NCBI RefSeq assembly: GCF_003590095.1
Contig: NC_039491.1
Location: forward strand, 5,704,001 to 5,768,000
Direction: 5' to 3'
Length of the DNA: 64,000 nt
Origin: Trichoplusia ni
Lineage: Eukaryota; Arthropoda; Insecta; Lepidoptera; Noctuidae
This document shows positions 61,726 through 64,000 of the stretch, in pieces. The translations under genes were made by a program, and so were the position numbers. The notes under the pieces were generated by a model. That model saw only the letters and a program-made list of their open reading frames with translations. It did no database searches and was not told the DNA's origin. The stretch's first letter is position 1. The number at the start of each line of letters is the position of its first letter.

Positions 61726-64000
61726 CAAAGTTTAGTAACAGTCATGAGTGACCGGTATTTTGTGCCATAAAATGTAATCCAAGTTAATTTTACTTCTGAT
61801 ACTGTTAGCATGTTATAGGTATATGGCATCGCTTTACTTCAAGACAGTGATCGTGAGCTCATTAGCAAGCGCATAATCCATATCTCCATCTACAAGTTTC
61901 TGGCCTGAGCAACTGCTGTCTGATCTCCGCGACAATTAGGGATACCAGATTTCTCAAAATGATATCGCTAGCTTTACAAGTTTCAACAAACAATAATTTC
62001 AAGGATGAGGAGACAATTATTTGCGAGATAAGACCAAGTTAAGGTAACTTTATTCACACTAAGCCTCAGTATAAATAAAGTTCTCGTAAATCGATGGTAA
62101 GAGTATATTCCTTTATATTGTTGCTCGTTGCTTTTCATTCTACGCAATAGCGTATAGGACAGCCCTATTATACGACTAGGCTATTCTTATAAGCTAAAGT
62201 AAATTGTTATTAACAATGTCGCGAAGATGAAAGCCTGTAAGTTATTATGCGTCGTCCATTACTTACAGACTCAACATAAATCAAAAAAGTAAAATTACCT
62301 TAGAAGCCCCGTACGACTGAACGGTGACACGTACATAATAATTATTGTTATTACACTCATCTATCGCGGACTGTCTCCAACGGGAATGTAAACCCATAAT
62401 TTTCGAAAGCTCGCATTTAGGAGCTCATAAGCAACATAAATTTGATCAAACAAATAGCTCGTTACATGCGCTCTACGTCACACCGCCACCAGCTGCCCAT
62501 TCATTGTCATTTACTTTGATGGTCTATTGATCCTGGGAGGCACGCTGGCTTGTTATTAATATACCACAAGCCATAAACTTGGAGCGCATTGTTGTACATC
62601 GGTAATTCCTTGACCAAAAATGGGCACTAAATTAGCTGCCTTGTTGATGCCTTAATCCAATGTACTGTTATTGGACATTATTGTCGCTATTCTACGTGTA
62701 TAAAGTTGTGTTACATTTACAATATGATATACCTATTTTTATGGTAGAAGCTTATATACTTTACCTTCTTTTCCTGATCTGTACTCAAGTTTCCAGATAA
62801 AAAGATTATTATTAGATTCGGGATTTTTTTGTCATAGGCGACCTGTTTCAAATCCTTATTGATGTAAACAAACAGTAAGTACTGTATTTATAAATACAAT
62901 ATTTAGTGTGAAAATAAATAAAGCTGTTAATGTTCTTCATAATAACATATCATTATAAAAATATAAACATGTACACTCCCGTTTGAACGACGTGATTGAT
63001 TAGATTTTAATGCTCTCATTAAATTATCGGATGACTTGATACAATCTGTATTCGACTATTTGTAACAATTTACGGAATTTAAGTAATCTGCTTTAGATTC
63101 ATTATTCTTAATTGAACTTCTTCACCCAATTTATATTACTAGAATCTGAAGCGTTAACTGGTCTGCCAAAACATTTACTTTGCCAGCGTTCGTGTAGTGT
63201 TTTTAAAAACTTCTTTAAATCATTCATTCGTGCTTCGTGCTTTCAAAACGATCAGTTCAACGATTTTTTATTTTCATGTTTTTACTTGTATCGTATGCCA
63301 ACTAGTTGATATAAAGATTTTTTAAAGACGTTTGGAATGCTTGTCTTACCTTTTAGGATCCCATACCCTTTCTTTTTTCTTTTTTCATTGACCTGCTACT
63401 AGCGCCAAACTCTAAACTTAGTAACTCTTCTACTACATAAACGCTAACTCCATTCATCTTGGACCAAATAGTCATGCGTAGACTCCCGAACAGAACTATC
63501 CCTTTTGTTGTATAAGATCAAAGAGGCACTTGGTACGAAGGGACACGACATAATTGATGGCATCTTTTGTGCATTATTAAGCAACCATACCTACCTTAAT
63601 AGAACCTTTATGTGTGATAACTCATTAGTCAATGTTAGTATGTTGTTTAATTGTTATGATAACAATATTATTGGGTTTGAAACTATCAAGTTAATAAATG
63701 TTTTAGTTTATTTTCGGAATTACTTCATGGTTAGAGACTTGCTCTTTTTAAGGGCGTACTCATGTACACAGATCCAAAACACGTAATACTTTGTTAAGAA
63801 CTTTAAAAAAATAAAATATTATTATTATTAATTTAATTACTATATTTGGATATATTTTATGTCATAACCTTAAATTCCGGTTATACGTATGTTCAAATGG
63901 ATTCTGAGACATCTTGTAAATCGTATTAATTATCTTTATTTTAATCAGTGAACAAGACTTCTGTATTCATAAATCTGGTTAATATGGTATCTATAATTTT
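61726..64000. other. Noncoding right edge
   Basis: AT-rich to the end of the window. The open frames at 63112-63309 and 63505-63786 have no family signature, no acceptor with a good pyrimidine tract and biased AT codons. No end of the SAM-domain gene was found here. Confidence 0.45.

Larger units (their letters stand above)
4659..64000 (+). other. Putative giant intron of the SAM-domain gene, open at right
   Basis: This is an inference from three things. The SAM exon has a plausible donor where its protein should continue. No other recognisable exon follows on either strand for 59 kb. Two + strand sites at 30490 and 53247 have the joined acceptor-donor layout used for stepwise removal of very long introns. 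The alternative is that the gene ends near 5 kb and the rest is intergenic DNA or an intron of another + strand gene. Confidence 0.35.

Noticed and set aside
63505..63786. 93-codon + strand open frame near the right edge, considered as a 3' exon of the SAM gene
   Set aside because: No resemblance to a SAMD5 C terminus, no polypyrimidine tract and acceptor in front, non-ATG opening.

Overview
The window looks like nuclear DNA of a ditrysian moth or butterfly (Lepidoptera). The evidence is the repeat content: Helitron copies with the lepidopteran ends (5' TC-TACTAATATTATAAA-type, 3' GGGCAACAGCTAG, inserted between A and T), a tRNA-derived SINE, a 5S-rRNA-derived SINE, and a short LINE tail ending in GATGATGATG. 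The DNA is AT-rich. There are no operons, ribosome binding sites or long ORFs, as expected for animal intronic and intergenic sequence. The lineage call rests on recognising these repeats from memory, not on a search.

Only one protein-coding exon can be supported: 4209-4670 on the + strand. It encodes a 153-residue SAM-domain protein that resembles vertebrate SAMD5 along its whole length, including the short conserved block near the C terminus. The exon sits in a GC- and CpG-rich block (about 4081-5040) that probably holds its promoter, 5' UTR, coding exon and a short-isoform 3' UTR. A possible splice donor (GTCAGT) lies nine bases before the stop codon, where the vertebrate protein continues, so a longer spliced isoform is plausible.

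Everything to the right of this exon (about 59 kb) lacks recognisable coding exons and is best read as a very long intron, or intron plus intergenic DNA, carrying scattered transposon debris. Two + strand sites, at 30490/30491 and 53247/53248, join a polypyrimidine tract and 3' splice site directly to a 5' splice site (AG|GTAAGG and AG|GTAAGC). This is the layout of recursive-splicing 'ratchet points' of giant insect introns. They would divide the intron into steps of about 26 kb, 23 kb and more than 10 kb. This is the most interesting idea in the window: a small SAM-adaptor gene whose giant intron may be removed stepwise.

Layout: 1-4080, noncoding upstream DNA with a dispersed repeat (748-865), a GC islet (1187-1306) and a near-intact Helitron (1418-1687). 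4081-5040, the SAM-domain gene exon. 5041-30461, noncoding, with a Helitron fragment (23353-23480) and a tRNA-SINE (28360-28520). 30462-30496, first ratchet-point candidate. 30497-46354, noncoding, with GC islets near 35.9 and 36.8 kb, a SINE fragment, a second Helitron (37690-38003), a perfect 25-bp hairpin (39645-39700) and a 36-nt palindrome (43933-43968). 46355-46753, a 5S-SINE with a perfect 18-bp target-site duplication. 52755-52879, a LINE tail with a 13-bp target-site duplication. 53216-53253, second ratchet-point candidate. 53254-64000, noncoding, with a second copy of the dispersed repeat (61600-61725).
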